In this document: positions 9,363-18,198 of the stretch, piece by piece
Layout: every line of letters starts with the position of its first letter
Numbering within the stretch: position 1 is the stretch's first letter
NCBI RefSeq assembly: GCF_000269605.1
Contig: NZ_AKCI01000001.1
Location: 372,001-436,000, forward strand
Source: Scardovia wiggsiae F0424
GTDB lineage: Bacteria > Actinomycetota > Actinomycetes > Actinomycetales > Bifidobacteriaceae
Direction of reading: 5' to 3'
Length of the DNA: 64,000 bases
Program-made: the position numbers and the translations under genes
Notes under the pieces: generated by a model
What the model saw: only the letters and a program-made list of their open reading frames with translations
The model's database searches: none
Told to the model about the DNA's origin: nothing

Positions 9363-10249
9363 GTATATCAGTATCAGGGCTGAGTGTTGATATAGCAGGG
9401 AAAGCTATAGTCCGCGATGTGTCCTTCTTTATTGATGACGGACAGAGGGTGGGGATCATAGGGTCTTCAGGTTCAGGAAAATCTATGATTCTGAAAGCGA
9501 TACTGGGGATACTTCCTGAAGAGGCGCATGCCCGAGGATCTGTGAAGCTTGATGGCATAGAGATCTTGAATTTACCGGATAAAAAGCTTTCAAGGCTGCG
9601 CGGGACCTATATAGGGTCAGTCTTTCAGAACCCATCTCTGGCGCTGAACCCGGTGGAGACGGTAAAAAAGAATCTCCTTCTGCCGCTGACGCTGAGAAAA
9701 CGGCTAACAGGAAAAGAAAGCGATAAGGCAGCTGCTGCAGCGCTGCAGTCTGTCGGGCTTGGCAGCAACATGCTTGGAAGGTATCCGCGCGAGCTTTCCG
9801 GCGGGCAGCAGCAGCGTGTGGCTATCGCCGAGGCTATGATCAATGATCCTCAGCTTATTATTGCCGATGAACCGACTACTGCGCTCGATACCATTGTCCA
9901 GAAGCGTATCCTTAGCCTCCTTCTCGGCAAAGTCCGGGAGTCAGGTGCTTCGCTCCTTTTTGTGACGCACGATTTTTCTGTGCTGTCGGCGGTTGCCCAG
10001 GAATGTTACGTTATTGACAAAGGCAGGATAGTCGATTCAGGTAAAGTCGGAAGTTTCCTCAACGATCCGGGCACGGCACGCAGTGATGTGGCCCGCAGGC
10101 TTGTTGCAGCTGCCCGCGAGCTTGCCCTGCATACCGATAATATGGGCATCGCAGGAATCAGCAGCAATGGCGGTACTGGTATTGGTACTGATGCCGATAC
10201 AGCTTCGGGCAAGCCTGCAGCGGATATTTCAGGGCAGGGGAATGAGTAA
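9359..10249 (+). CDS. ABC transporter ATP-binding protein, DppD/OppD type
   Basis: Cytoplasmic ATPase subunit, 296 residues. Walker A GSSGSGKS at 35-42, a Q-loop at SVFQNPSLALNP (about 87-98), the signature LSGGQQQR at 146-153, Walker B LIIADEP at 166-172 and a switch His in LFVTHDFS are all intact. The C-terminal tail is a Gly/Thr-rich low-complexity stretch, not the usual Cys-containing oligopeptide-transporter C-terminal domain. Translationally coupled to both neighbours: ATGA overlap upstream, one-base TAATG overlap downstream. Confidence 0.92.
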   Translation: MSISVSGLSVDIAGKAIVRDVSFFIDDGQRVGIIGSSGSGKSMILKAILGILPEEAHARGSVKLDGIEILNLPDKKLSRLRGTYIGSVFQNPSLALNPVETVKKNLLLPLTLRKRLTGKESDKAAAAALQSVGLGSNMLGRYPRELSGGQQQRVAIAEAMINDPQLIIADEPTTALDTIVQKRILSLLLGKVRESGASLLFVTHDFSVLSAVAQECYVIDKGRIVDSGKVGSFLNDPGTARSDVARRLVAAARELALHTDNMGIAGISSNGGTGIGTDADTASGKPAADISGQGNE

Positions 10250-11061
10250 TGGCAGTATATGAAAGCAGCAGGAATGCGGATACCCCTCTTATTGAGGCAA
10301 TTGGGCTGAATAAGGTATTCATACGCAGCGGGAAGCAGATCACAGCTGCCCGGGATGTTTCCCTGAGCGTCCGATACGGTGAGTCTGTAGCTATAGTGGG
10401 CGAATCAGGATCGGGAAAGACCACTGCTGTACGGATGGCTCTTGGCCTGGAACAGCCGGATTCGGGGCAGGTTTTCTATAATGGCGGCAATATCCGCAAA
10501 AAAAAGTGCCGGGATGGCCTGCGCAGCGTTACAGGGCTTATTTTCCAGAACCCCTACTCGTCTATGGACCCGCGGTGGACTGCCGGGCAGATAGTTGAGG
10601 AACCGCTGGTACTGCGCGGTGGCCTCTCGCGCAAAGAAATGGATGATAAAGCCTGTGATTCCCTGGCTGCTGTAGGGCTCGACCCTTCTGATTTCATGGG
10701 ACGTTTTCCTCAGGATATGTCCGGCGGCCAGGCGCAGCGCGTAGCCATAGCAAGGGCACTGGTCTCAGGGCCAAAACTGCTTGTGGCTGACGAACCTATG
10801 AGTGCTGTCGATGTCAGCGGACGCCTGAAGATAGTGAAGGTGTTTAATAAGCTCCGCGCCCAGGGAATATCCATGCTCATGGTGCTCCATGACCTGGGGC
10901 TGGCGCAGCAGCTTGCTGATACTGTAGTTGTTATGCATAACGGTAAAGTTATTGAAACAGGCCCTTCCAGCCAGGTGCTGGGACATCCTTTGCAGCCGTA
11001 TACACGGGAGCTTATTGCTGCGGCACAGTGGGATGTACGGCAGCCTGAGGCCCGGGTGTAG
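10249..11061 (+). CDS. ABC transporter ATP-binding protein, DppF/OppF type
   Basis: Second ATPase subunit, 270 residues, likely forming a heterodimer with the preceding gene product. Walker A GESGSGKT at 51-58, Q-loop LIFQNPYSSMDPRWT, signature MSGGQAQR, Walker B LLVADEP and switch His in MVLHDLG are present. The motif NPYSSMDPR is typical of the F-type subunit. Last gene of the transporter operon; alr starts 99 bases later on the same strand with its own ribosome site. Confidence 0.92.
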   Translation: MAVYESSRNADTPLIEAIGLNKVFIRSGKQITAARDVSLSVRYGESVAIVGESGSGKTTAVRMALGLEQPDSGQVFYNGGNIRKKKCRDGLRSVTGLIFQNPYSSMDPRWTAGQIVEEPLVLRGGLSRKEMDDKACDSLAAVGLDPSDFMGRFPQDMSGGQAQRVAIARALVSGPKLLVADEPMSAVDVSGRLKIVKVFNKLRAQGISMLMVLHDLGLAQQLADTVVVMHNGKVIETGPSSQVLGHPLQPYTRELIAAAQWDVRQPEARV

Positions 11062-11160
11062 CAAGCGTGTAGAAGTGCAGGGGTATCCGGTTGTGGCGAG
11101 GTGCAGGTCTGGGATAATAGTACTAGGCATGGTACGCGGCACGTGAGCAAAGGACAGCAT

Positions 11161-12528
11161 ATGAGTTTATCAGCAACAGGGCAGTGGGATTTTGAGACAT
11201 CGGCAGCCAGAGAGAATTATGATGCCGCTTTGCGCGAATATCCTGCCCAGGCGATTATTGATTTTGCTGCTTTGCGGGATAATATGCGGCATATAGTTGG
11301 GATGGTGAAAAAACCGGGATCCGGTGCCGGAGGGACTGAAGCCATGGGGGTCGTGAAAGCTGACGCATATGGGCATGGGCTTGTCCCAACTGCGCTGGCT
11401 GCACTTGCCGGGGGTGCTTCATGGCTGGGGACTGCACAGTCGCGTGAGGCCCTGAAGCTGCGTGAGATCGGTATCGGGCCGGGCAGGGCGCATATCTTAA
11501 CGTGGCTTTATAACGGCGCACGCGATCCGTTCGATAAGCTCATCGGCAACGATATTGATATAGCTGTCGGCTCCCTGTCAGGGATCGCAGCGGTGGCGCA
11601 TGCTGCACGTATGGCAGGGAAACCGGCGCGGGTCCACGTGAAAGTAGATACAGGTTTTGGCCGCAATGGTTTTACTCCTGAGGAATTTGATGCAGCCCTG
11701 CGGTCCCTGCGCACAGAAACCGATGAAGGCCTTCTTGATGTTGTAGGTGTCTGGAGCCATCTGGCTGTTGCGGATGCGCCTGACGATAAGGAAAGCGTCA
11801 GCGCAACAGATGCACAGATAACCAGTTTCAATGAGTTTGTACGGCGTATGGAATCGGCAGGCCTGCCGCCAAAAATCCGGCATCTGGCAAACACGGCCGC
11901 AACTTTTACCCGGCCGGATATCCATTTTGAACTTGTTCGTCCAGGCATCGGGCTGTATGGGTACGAGCCGGATCCTGCTATGGGGCGGCCCCAGGACTGG
12001 CATCTTACACCGGCAATGGTGCTCCAGGCCCAGCTGGGGACAGTAAAAGACCTTCCGGCAGGGCATTCAATTTCTTACGGGCGGACATATATTACCCCGT
12101 CGGCCACGAGTACCGCTGACCTGCCTGTAGGCTATGCGGACGGCATACACCGTTCGGCATCCGGTTTCAATGAAGCCGGGGCGTTAGGCGTGGAACATAC
12201 TGGAGGGCCTGTACGCATTATGACCAGCGAGGGCCCCAGGATCGTCCATGTCAGCGGCAGGGTCTGCATGGACCAGTGCATCCTCGATTTGCGCGGCAGC
12301 GCCGCACAGCTGGGTGTTGCTGAAGGCGATACGGTGGAACTTTTCGGCCCTGGGCGGGGCGAACAGTATGGGGAGCCTACAGCGGATGACTGGGCACGCA
12401 CAGCCGGCACTATCAGCTATGAAATATTCACCTGCCTGCGCAACCGCATTCCGCGCCTTTACCGTCACGCTTATGATGTCCTGGGAGCAGACGATATCAG
12501 GCTCCTTGACAGTTCCCGGCTGATTTAG
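11161..12528 (+). CDS. alr: Alanine racemase
   Basis: PLP enzyme that interconverts L- and D-alanine, supplying D-Ala for peptidoglycan. From ATG 11161 (AAAGGA upstream) it has 455 residues, somewhat longer than the usual 370-390. The PLP lysine lies in MGVVKADAYGHG at Lys66. Other matches are VHVKVDTGFGRNG, RPGIGLYGY, HSISYGRTYI (the second catalytic tyrosine region) and VGYADGIHR. A reading from 11101 extends into the gap without a better ribosome site and is not preferred. It follows the transporter operon and precedes dgt and dnaG. Confidence 0.96.
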   Translation: MSLSATGQWDFETSAARENYDAALREYPAQAIIDFAALRDNMRHIVGMVKKPGSGAGGTEAMGVVKADAYGHGLVPTALAALAGGASWLGTAQSREALKLREIGIGPGRAHILTWLYNGARDPFDKLIGNDIDIAVGSLSGIAAVAHAARMAGKPARVHVKVDTGFGRNGFTPEEFDAALRSLRTETDEGLLDVVGVWSHLAVADAPDDKESVSATDAQITSFNEFVRRMESAGLPPKIRHLANTAATFTRPDIHFELVRPGIGLYGYEPDPAMGRPQDWHLTPAMVLQAQLGTVKDLPAGHSISYGRTYITPSATSTADLPVGYADGIHRSASGFNEAGALGVEHTGGPVRIMTSEGPRIVHVSGRVCMDQCILDLRGSAAQLGVAEGDTVELFGPGRGEQYGEPTADDWARTAGTISYEIFTCLRNRIPRLYRHAYDVLGADDIRLLDSSRLI

Positions 12529-12680
12529 GATATTCAGACTTATACCGCAGCCATAAAACTGGATACCTGCAGCAGGTACATCCGGCGGGGCGATACGGAG
12601 TCTTACCCTTACCGATTATAAAGCAGGGTCGCTGAGGACGATATATAAGCCGTAAAGGCCGATAGGGAGATGATGCTAAA

Positions 12681-14021
12681 GTGCGGAGTATGGCAGCGTA
12701 TGGAAAACAGAGGCGGATTCACAACCGTGGGGCTGACAGCGTCTTTTTTGATGCCGAAAAATCTGTGCGCAGCGAAGGGTATTCCCAGTTTGATGAGGAA
12801 CGGTGGGCTCCGGAACCGGCGAAATCCCGGAACCGTACAGAATTCGAGCGTGACAGGGCGCGTATCGTCCATTCTTCCGCCCTTCGCCGCCTTGGTGCAA
12901 AAACCCAGGTGCTCGTTGCCGGTACCGATGATTTTGCGCGTACACGCCTGACCCATACTCTGGAAGTTGCTCAGATAGGCCGCCAGATTGCTATGATGTT
13001 CGGGTGCGATCCTGATGTTGTGGACTGCGCCTGCCTGTGCCACGACCTGGGGCATCCTCCTTTCGGGCACAATGGCGAGGCAGCGCTGGCGCGAATATCG
13101 GAAGGCATTGGGGGTTTTGAAGGCAATGCACAGACTTTCCGGCTTTTAACACGCCTTGAGCCCAAGATCTTCCATCCTGACGGACGCAGTGCCGGCGTAA
13201 ACCTGACCCGTGCTGCCCTCGATGCTGCCACGAAATATCCGTGGACGAAAGAGGAAGGCGCGCATCATCCCGATGGCCCGAGAGGGAACAAATTCTGCGT
13301 TTATCCTGATGATGCCGGCGCTTTTGCGTGGCTGAAGCAGGGTGTCCGGCAGTGGGCGAAACCCATGGAATGCCAGATCATGGACCTGTCAGACGATATT
13401 GCCTACAGTGTGCATGACATGGAGGATGCCATAGTTGCACGGTCCTTTGACCCCATTGCTATGAGGGATCCCCATATCGTTGACGGGATAATCGCTGTAA
13501 CCCGGAAGTGGTATGGGGACGGGTGGGATGCCGACAAACTCTCTGCCGCGCTTTGCCGCCTTAAGGATATCAAGGTTTTCCCGGATCACTTCGACGGGTC
13601 CCGGCAGTCCCTGGCTGCTTTGAAAAATATTACCAGCAGGCTGATCGGACGTTTTACAAGCTCGGCTGAGATTGCTACCCGCCAGCTGTACGGCGCGGGG
13701 AATCTGACCCGGTATAATGCCAGTGTTGTTGTGCCCGAAGAGACGCAGTATGAGATCACAGCCCTTAAAGGTGTAGACGTATATTTTGCTATGGAACCGC
13801 GCGAGCATGAAGCGTTCCATCAGGAACAGCAGAAGATTATTGAAGACCTGGTTGATGTTTTTATGGCGGATACCCCGTACAGCAATGACGCGCTTGAGCC
13901 TGTATTCCTTCAGGACTGGCGTGAAGCGGCGAATGACGGTGAACGCCTGCGTGTCGCAGTAGACCAGGTAGCAAGCCTTACCGACGGTTCGGCGATTGCC
14001 CTCCATTCCATTTTGTGCTGA
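12681..14021 (+). CDS. dgt: dGTPase-like HD-domain triphosphohydrolase
   Basis: Member of the deoxyguanosinetriphosphate triphosphohydrolase family, which hydrolyses dNTPs to deoxynucleoside plus triphosphate. The protein has 446 residues. HD-domain metal ligands are visible: RLTHTLEV (His), CHDLGHPPFGHNGE (His-Asp then His) and a later Asp in IMDLSDDIAYSVHD. The start is taken as GTG 12681 with GGGAGA upstream; ATG 12690 is an alternative. It lies about 100 bases before dnaG, and dgt-dnaG adjacency is common in actinobacteria. Confidence 0.92.
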   Translation: MRSMAAYGKQRRIHNRGADSVFFDAEKSVRSEGYSQFDEERWAPEPAKSRNRTEFERDRARIVHSSALRRLGAKTQVLVAGTDDFARTRLTHTLEVAQIGRQIAMMFGCDPDVVDCACLCHDLGHPPFGHNGEAALARISEGIGGFEGNAQTFRLLTRLEPKIFHPDGRSAGVNLTRAALDAATKYPWTKEEGAHHPDGPRGNKFCVYPDDAGAFAWLKQGVRQWAKPMECQIMDLSDDIAYSVHDMEDAIVARSFDPIAMRDPHIVDGIIAVTRKWYGDGWDADKLSAALCRLKDIKVFPDHFDGSRQSLAALKNITSRLIGRFTSSAEIATRQLYGAGNLTRYNASVVVPEETQYEITALKGVDVYFAMEPREHEAFHQEQQKIIEDLVDVFMADTPYSNDALEPVFLQDWREAANDGERLRVAVDQVASLTDGSAIALHSILC

Positions 14022-14121
14022 CAGCAGCATAGAATATAAGAACCGTAGCAGGAAGCTGCCGTGTATATGGTGTATGGAATGCAGCAGACGACATGCGGAA
14101 TATGTGTAAGGAAGGAGCGGC

Positions 14122-16212
14122 ATGCCTGGTTATATTACCAAAGAAAGCGTTGAAAAAGTACGCGCGGCAGCAGATCTGTATGACATTGTCAGCGCCGATG
14201 TGACGCTTAAGGCCAGTGGTGTCGGCTCTTTTGTCGGGCTGTGCCCTTTCCACGAGGAGAAGACCGGGAGCTTTAATATACGTCCGTCCCTGGGGACGTG
14301 GCATTGCTTTGGCTGCGGCCTGGGCGGCGATGTTTTTGGCTATGTGGAGCAGAAGGAAAGCGTCGATTTCGCCCAGGCGGTCGAGCTTCTCGCGGATAAA
14401 TACCATATTGAACTGGCATACGAGGATACCGGCCACAGTACCCGCCAGAGGCAGGGGTCTACCAGGGCCAGGCTTCTTGAGGTCTGCGAACAGACGCAGA
14501 AGTTCTTTGTAACCCAGCTTAATACTGATGAAGCGCTGGCGGCGCGAAAACTGCTTGCAGGACGCAATTTTACGCAGAGCGACTGCGAGAGGTTTGGCTG
14601 CGGATATGCTCCGCAGGCGTGGGATACTTTAGTCCGTTATCTCGCTGATCGCGGCTATACCCAGCAGGAGATGGTGGATGCCGGTGTTGCCCGGCGCGGG
14701 CAGAATAACAGTGTTTACGATTACTTCCGGGGACGGGCTACCTGGCCTATCCGCGATTCTACCGGGCGCACCCTGGGTTTTGGGGCCAGGAAGCTTTATG
14801 ATGACGATAAGGTTGCGGCAAAATATATCAATACCCCCGATACAGCCCTTTACCATAAAAACCAGGTGCTGTACGGCATTGATATCGCGAAGCCGAATAT
14901 AGTAAAACAGCGTAAAGTCGTTATTGTTGAGGGGTACACTGATGTGATGGCGTGCCATCTTGCCGGGGTGGATACTGCTGTGGCAACATGCGGAACGGCT
15001 TTCGGCGAGGAGCATGCGAAGATCGTGCGGCGGTTTATCTCAGATAATAAGCTTGGAGGCCTTCAGATACGCGGCGGTTCAAAAGTTATTTTTACTTTCG
15101 ATGGTGATGCCGCAGGGCAGAAGGCGGCTATGCATGCTTTCGGACTTGACGGCGCATTCCTGACCCAGACTTTTGTTGCAGTTGCAAGGGAGAACATGGA
15201 TCCCTGCGATCTGAGGATCAAATATGGCGACGATGATGTGCGGAGCCTAATTGAGCAGTGCACTCCGCTTTATGATTTCGTTATTGATACGGCTGTCAGG
15301 ACTTTTGATACCCGTTATACCACTGAGCAGATCGGCGCTATGAAGGCTGCGGCGCCTGTGATTGCAAGGATCCGCGATTACGCGCTTGTTGACGGGTATA
15401 CACGTAAGTACGCCGGGCAGATAGGCATTGATATCCAGAGGATGCGGAGCGAGGTAAACATGCAGCGCAGGCGGCTCGGTATCCGTTCCGCTGATGCGTT
15501 TCTTTCTTCTGAACACAGGGATCACAGCTCCGGGCCGGTCCGGGAGCCTGATTACGCCCAGCCTTTCCAGCGCCGGCAGCTTGAACATCAGAATATTGTG
15601 AATCAGTCGTATTACCGTGTGGATGATGTTGTCTTCAGCACTGAGCAGCAGTTTTTTGCCATCCTTATCCAGTCTCCGCTGTCGATGCTGGCTGCGCCAA
15701 ATAAGGACCTGTATGGGCGGCTGAGCGAAAGGTGTTTCCTGACACCGGTTTTCCGTACTCTGTATAACGGCCTGCAGGTTGCCGGGGGGCTGCCTGGGCG
15801 TGATATGCCTCAGGGGCTATGGATACATAATCTTACCAAGGCCTGCGGCCCCATGATGGAACAGGTGATCAACGAGCTGGCTGTACAGCCTTTGCCTTTA
15901 TCGGCAAAAGGGCGATCGCTATCTGCGGATGAAAACAGCCCCGCTGTTCTCAACAATGCCGGCGATACCGTCCATCCTGACGGCGAATCAGTGCAGCTCC
16001 GGGATGCTGCTGAAATTGAAATCAAATTTGCCGGGCAGCTCCTTACGAGGCTGCTGGACGCTGATGCTTTAAGGGCGATCGCCAGGATGAAACGGAAAAT
16101 GGCTAAACTGCCTGAAGGTGAAGAAAAGATCTCCCTTCTTAACAAAGTCGTAGCTATTGAGGCATGGCGCAAAGAGCTTACTGCCCAGGCCTACGGCAAT
16201 ATGGACTACTAG
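14122..16212 (+). CDS. dnaG: DNA primase
   Basis: Synthesises RNA primers at the replication fork. The 696-residue protein has the N-terminal CHC2 zinc-binding domain (CPFHEEKTGSF, then WHCFGCGLGGDVF, residues about 40-75). It continues with the catalytic core RYGYAP-like segment (RFGCGYAPQAWD), the TOPRIM motif VVIVEGYTDVMAC near residues 268-280 and the metal-binding FTFDGDAAG. The C-terminal part, expected to bind the DnaB helicase, is less conserved. Start ATG follows AAGGAAGGAG. It ends 38 bases before the convergent lexA stop. Confidence 0.97.
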   Translation: MPGYITKESVEKVRAAADLYDIVSADVTLKASGVGSFVGLCPFHEEKTGSFNIRPSLGTWHCFGCGLGGDVFGYVEQKESVDFAQAVELLADKYHIELAYEDTGHSTRQRQGSTRARLLEVCEQTQKFFVTQLNTDEALAARKLLAGRNFTQSDCERFGCGYAPQAWDTLVRYLADRGYTQQEMVDAGVARRGQNNSVYDYFRGRATWPIRDSTGRTLGFGARKLYDDDKVAAKYINTPDTALYHKNQVLYGIDIAKPNIVKQRKVVIVEGYTDVMACHLAGVDTAVATCGTAFGEEHAKIVRRFISDNKLGGLQIRGGSKVIFTFDGDAAGQKAAMHAFGLDGAFLTQTFVAVARENMDPCDLRIKYGDDDVRSLIEQCTPLYDFVIDTAVRTFDTRYTTEQIGAMKAAAPVIARIRDYALVDGYTRKYAGQIGIDIQRMRSEVNMQRRRLGIRSADAFLSSEHRDHSSGPVREPDYAQPFQRRQLEHQNIVNQSYYRVDDVVFSTEQQFFAILIQSPLSMLAAPNKDLYGRLSERCFLTPVFRTLYNGLQVAGGLPGRDMPQGLWIHNLTKACGPMMEQVINELAVQPLPLSAKGRSLSADENSPAVLNNAGDTVHPDGESVQLRDAAEIEIKFAGQLLTRLLDADALRAIARMKRKMAKLPEGEEKISLLNKVVAIEAWRKELTAQAYGNMDY

Positions 16213-16250
16213 GGCGCGCATGTCTCTGTGCGTTGCTTTGTTTTGCCCTG

Positions 16251-17060
16251 TCAGATTTTCCGCAGGACTGTAACGACCTTCCCCATTATTGTGGCGTACG
16301 TACCGTCAATGGGTGAGTAACTCGGGTTGTGGGGCATCAGCCAGACATGCCCTGTTCTGTCTTTCCTGAAGGTTTTGACAGTAGCTTCGTCATCAAGGAG
16401 AGCGGCAACGATATCACCGTTCTCTGCAGTATGCTGTTCGCGGATAACAACAAAATCTCCGTCGCAGATGGCTGCGTCCACCATGGAATCGCCATGGACT
16501 TCAAGCATAAACAGGGTACCGTCACCGGTAAGCCGTTCGGGCAGCCGCATAACGTCATCAATATGCTGCTCAGCTGTGATGGGTGTGCCGGCCGCGATGC
16601 GTCCGACTAGCGGGACATCGTGCGATTGGGCAATAGACTCGCTTGCATGCTGAGACGGGAAGGGATATATCTCAGCGCGGCCATAGGAAGATGTACCATT
16701 TTCGGTTTTATGCTGATTTATATCGGGGTTGGGGCTCTCCGTACCGGGGATTTCCGCTTCCGGGACTGAATCCGGTTCATTGCGGGCAATGAGCTCGATA
16801 GCGCGCCCCTTATTTGCGCCCATACGGATGAACCCCTTTTTCTCCAGCGTATCCAGCTGGTGTTTTACAGAAGAAGTGCTTTTAAGCCCTACAAGTCCTG
16901 CGATCTCACGGAATGATGGGATGTAGCCTTCGGCATTGCTGTAATGTTCTATTGCGCGGAGTATCTGCAGCTGGCGTACAGTGATACCAAGCCTGTCGGC
17001 TTCATCGGCTCCGGCATTCGCTGCTATTGCGTTATCTGCTGAGAAGGGCACGGTACTCAT
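16251..17060 (-). CDS. lexA: SOS repressor LexA
   Basis: Represses DNA-damage genes and self-cleaves when stimulated by RecA filaments. The 269-residue protein has an N-terminal winged helix-turn-helix (about residues 25-90, SFREIAGLVGLKSTSSVKHQL) and a peptidase domain. The cleavage bond is Ala157-Gly158 in VGRIAAGTP; the catalytic pair is Ser192 (HGDSMVDA) and Lys229 (EATVKTF). The linker, about residues 93-147, is long and polar compared with shorter LexA proteins. ATG 17060 has AAGGAT upstream. Its promoter overlaps a LexA box, so it is autorepressed. Confidence 0.97.
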   Translation of the reverse strand: MSTVPFSADNAIAANAGADEADRLGITVRQLQILRAIEHYSNAEGYIPSFREIAGLVGLKSTSSVKHQLDTLEKKGFIRMGANKGRAIELIARNEPDSVPEAEIPGTESPNPDINQHKTENGTSSYGRAEIYPFPSQHASESIAQSHDVPLVGRIAAGTPITAEQHIDDVMRLPERLTGDGTLFMLEVHGDSMVDAAICDGDFVVIREQHTAENGDIVAALLDDEATVKTFRKDRTGHVWLMPHNPSYSPIDGTYATIMGKVVTVLRKI

Positions 17061-17103
17061 TCATTATCCTTAAATCAAACATACAGATCGGTCATTACAC
17101 ACG

Positions 17104-17132
17104 AGTATAGCGTGAAATCTTTGTAAAAGCAA
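17104..17132 (-). promoter_or_regulatory. Promoter of lexA
   Basis: On the minus strand, -35 TTGCTT (17132-17127) and -10 TATACT (17109-17104) are 17 bases apart. The -35 box overlaps LexA box 1. Confidence 0.7.
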
Positions 17133-17143
17133 ACAGATGTTCG
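17130..17143. promoter_or_regulatory. LexA box 1
   Basis: CAAACAGATGTTCG: right half-site perfect, left half degenerate (consensus-type GAAC-N4-GTTC). It covers the -35 region of lexA and so should mediate autorepression. Confidence 0.7.
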
Positions 17144-17152
17144 AAAAGGGTG

Positions 17153-17181
17153 TTGACATAGTCGAACATATGTGCGATACT
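17153..17181 (+). promoter_or_regulatory. Promoter of the LysM division-inhibitor gene
   Basis: Perfect -35 TTGACA (17153-17158), 17-base spacer and -10 GATACT (17176-17181). LexA box 2 fills the spacer and box 3 covers the expected transcription start, so the promoter should be strong but tightly SOS-controlled. Confidence 0.8.
17162..17177. promoter_or_regulatory. LexA box 2
   Basis: TCGAACATATGTGCGA, a near-palindrome with one mismatch from CGAAC-N4-GTTCG. It lies between the -35 and -10 of the LysM gene promoter. Confidence 0.8.
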
Positions 17182-17182
17182 T

Positions 17183-17196
17183 AGAACAGATGTTCG
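17183..17196. promoter_or_regulatory. LexA box 3
   Basis: AGAACAGATGTTCG, with both half-sites GAAC and GTTC intact. It begins directly after the -10 of the LysM gene promoter. Its core is identical to the ACAGATGTTCG of box 1. Confidence 0.82.
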
Positions 17197-17236
17197 AAAA
17201 ATTGCCGAATTGATTATGATCACAAAAGGAGTTCTG

Positions 17237-17635
17237 ATGGCTGGAGTTATGTCAAAGCAGGCAATATCCCCTGTATCTGTAACGGCGGAAATCCCCGCAG
17301 CTGTGCGTATGGTACATCCTTCCGCGGCCCGGAGGGCAGTATCCAGGCTGACAGTATTCTCAGCATCAGTTGCCGGTATGATTGTCGCTGCTGCTGCAGC
17401 TGCGGGCTTTATGTTTATGAGGCCGGTACAGGCGCAGGCGCAGATCGAATCGACTGCCCCAATGGAAGTCCAGAGTTATGTTGTCGGTTCCGGTGATACC
17501 CTGTGGAAATATGCACAGATAGGTATGAAGCCTGGTGATATTGTAAACGATTATGTTACGTATCTGATGAAGCTTAATCATCTGGACTCTGCAGACCTCA
17601 CACCGGGGCAGCGTATTATCGTCCCTAAGCATTAA
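17237..17635 (+). CDS. LysM-domain membrane protein, probable SOS-induced cell-division inhibitor (YneA/ChiZ-like role)
   Basis: A 132-residue protein with a short cytoplasmic N-terminus, one transmembrane helix at about 39-61 (VFSASVAGMIVAAAAAAGFMF) and an external LysM peptidoglycan-binding domain at about 80-130 (YVVGSGDTLWKYA ... LTPGQRIIVP). Divergence from lexA, plus three LexA boxes on its promoter, is the layout known for YneA of Bacillus, DivS of Corynebacterium and ChiZ of Mycobacterium, which delay division after DNA damage. That function is inferred from layout and architecture. ATG 17237 has AAAAGGAG; an earlier ATG at 17210 has no such site. nrdR follows about 90 bases later. 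Confidence 0.88.
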   Translation: MAGVMSKQAISPVSVTAEIPAAVRMVHPSAARRAVSRLTVFSASVAGMIVAAAAAAGFMFMRPVQAQAQIESTAPMEVQSYVVGSGDTLWKYAQIGMKPGDIVNDYVTYLMKLNHLDSADLTPGQRIIVPKH

Positions 17636-17724
17636 CAGATATCCGATATTAATAAGATATACGAAATGGCGGTGTTTGCCTGTATACAATAGTAAATAGG
17701 TATGCCTGGCGTTAGGGTGAAAGT

Positions 17725-18198
17725 ATGCATTGTCCTTTTTGCCAGAGTGAGAATACTAAAGTCCTGGATACCCGTGTCAGTGAAGACGGCTATGCAATCA
17801 GGCGCCGCAGGGAGTGTCTTGCCTGCCATAAACGTTTTACGACCCAGGAATCAATAGTGCTGTCTGTTGTCAAACGTTCAGGGGTCACGGAACCTTTTGA
17901 CCGTAAGAAGGTGATCTCAGGCGTAAGCCGTGCCTGCCGCGGACGTGCAATCAGCGAGGAAGACCTCAACCGGCTGGGACAAAAAGTCGAAGAAGACCTC
18001 CGCGCAAAGGGGCAGGCTGAAATACGGTCGGAGGAGGTAGGGAAAGCTATCCTCCAGCCTTTAAGGGATCTCGATGACGTTGCATACCTGCGGTTTGCAA
18101 GCGTTTACAAGCATTTTGACTCCATGGCTGATTATGAGGCGGAGATAGATGATATACGCCTGCATAAACCCGGTGAAGGCAGCGTTAAAGGTCAATAA
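17725..18198 (+). CDS. nrdR: Transcriptional repressor NrdR
   Basis: Nucleotide-sensing repressor of ribonucleotide reductase genes. The 157-residue protein has the N-terminal zinc ribbon with Cys3, Cys6, Cys31 and Cys34 (MHCPFC ... CLACHKRF) and an ATP-cone domain ([24 protein letters not shown] onward) ending in the family-typical [11 protein letters not shown]. Length is normal. Its 3' end overlaps the convergent helD stop by 14 bases. It lies downstream of the SOS-controlled LysM gene, possibly partly co-transcribed, as seen in other actinobacteria. Confidence 0.96.
   Translation: MHCPFCQSENTKVLDTRVSEDGYAIRRRRECLACHKRFTTQESIVLSVVKRSGVTEPFDRKKVISGVSRACRGRAISEEDLNRLGQKVEEDLRAKGQAEIRSEEVGKAILQPLRDLDDVAYLRFASVYKHFDSMADYEAEIDDIRLHKPGEGSVKGQ

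Noticed and set aside
12564-12578. Small palindrome TACCTGC-A-GCAGGTA between alr and dgt
   Set aside because: No T run and no link to known sites; too short to call a terminator or operator.
16213-16250. Possible terminator between dnaG and lexA
   Set aside because: Only a weak 4-5 bp stem (CGCA/TGCG) with a broken T run; not strong enough to annotate.
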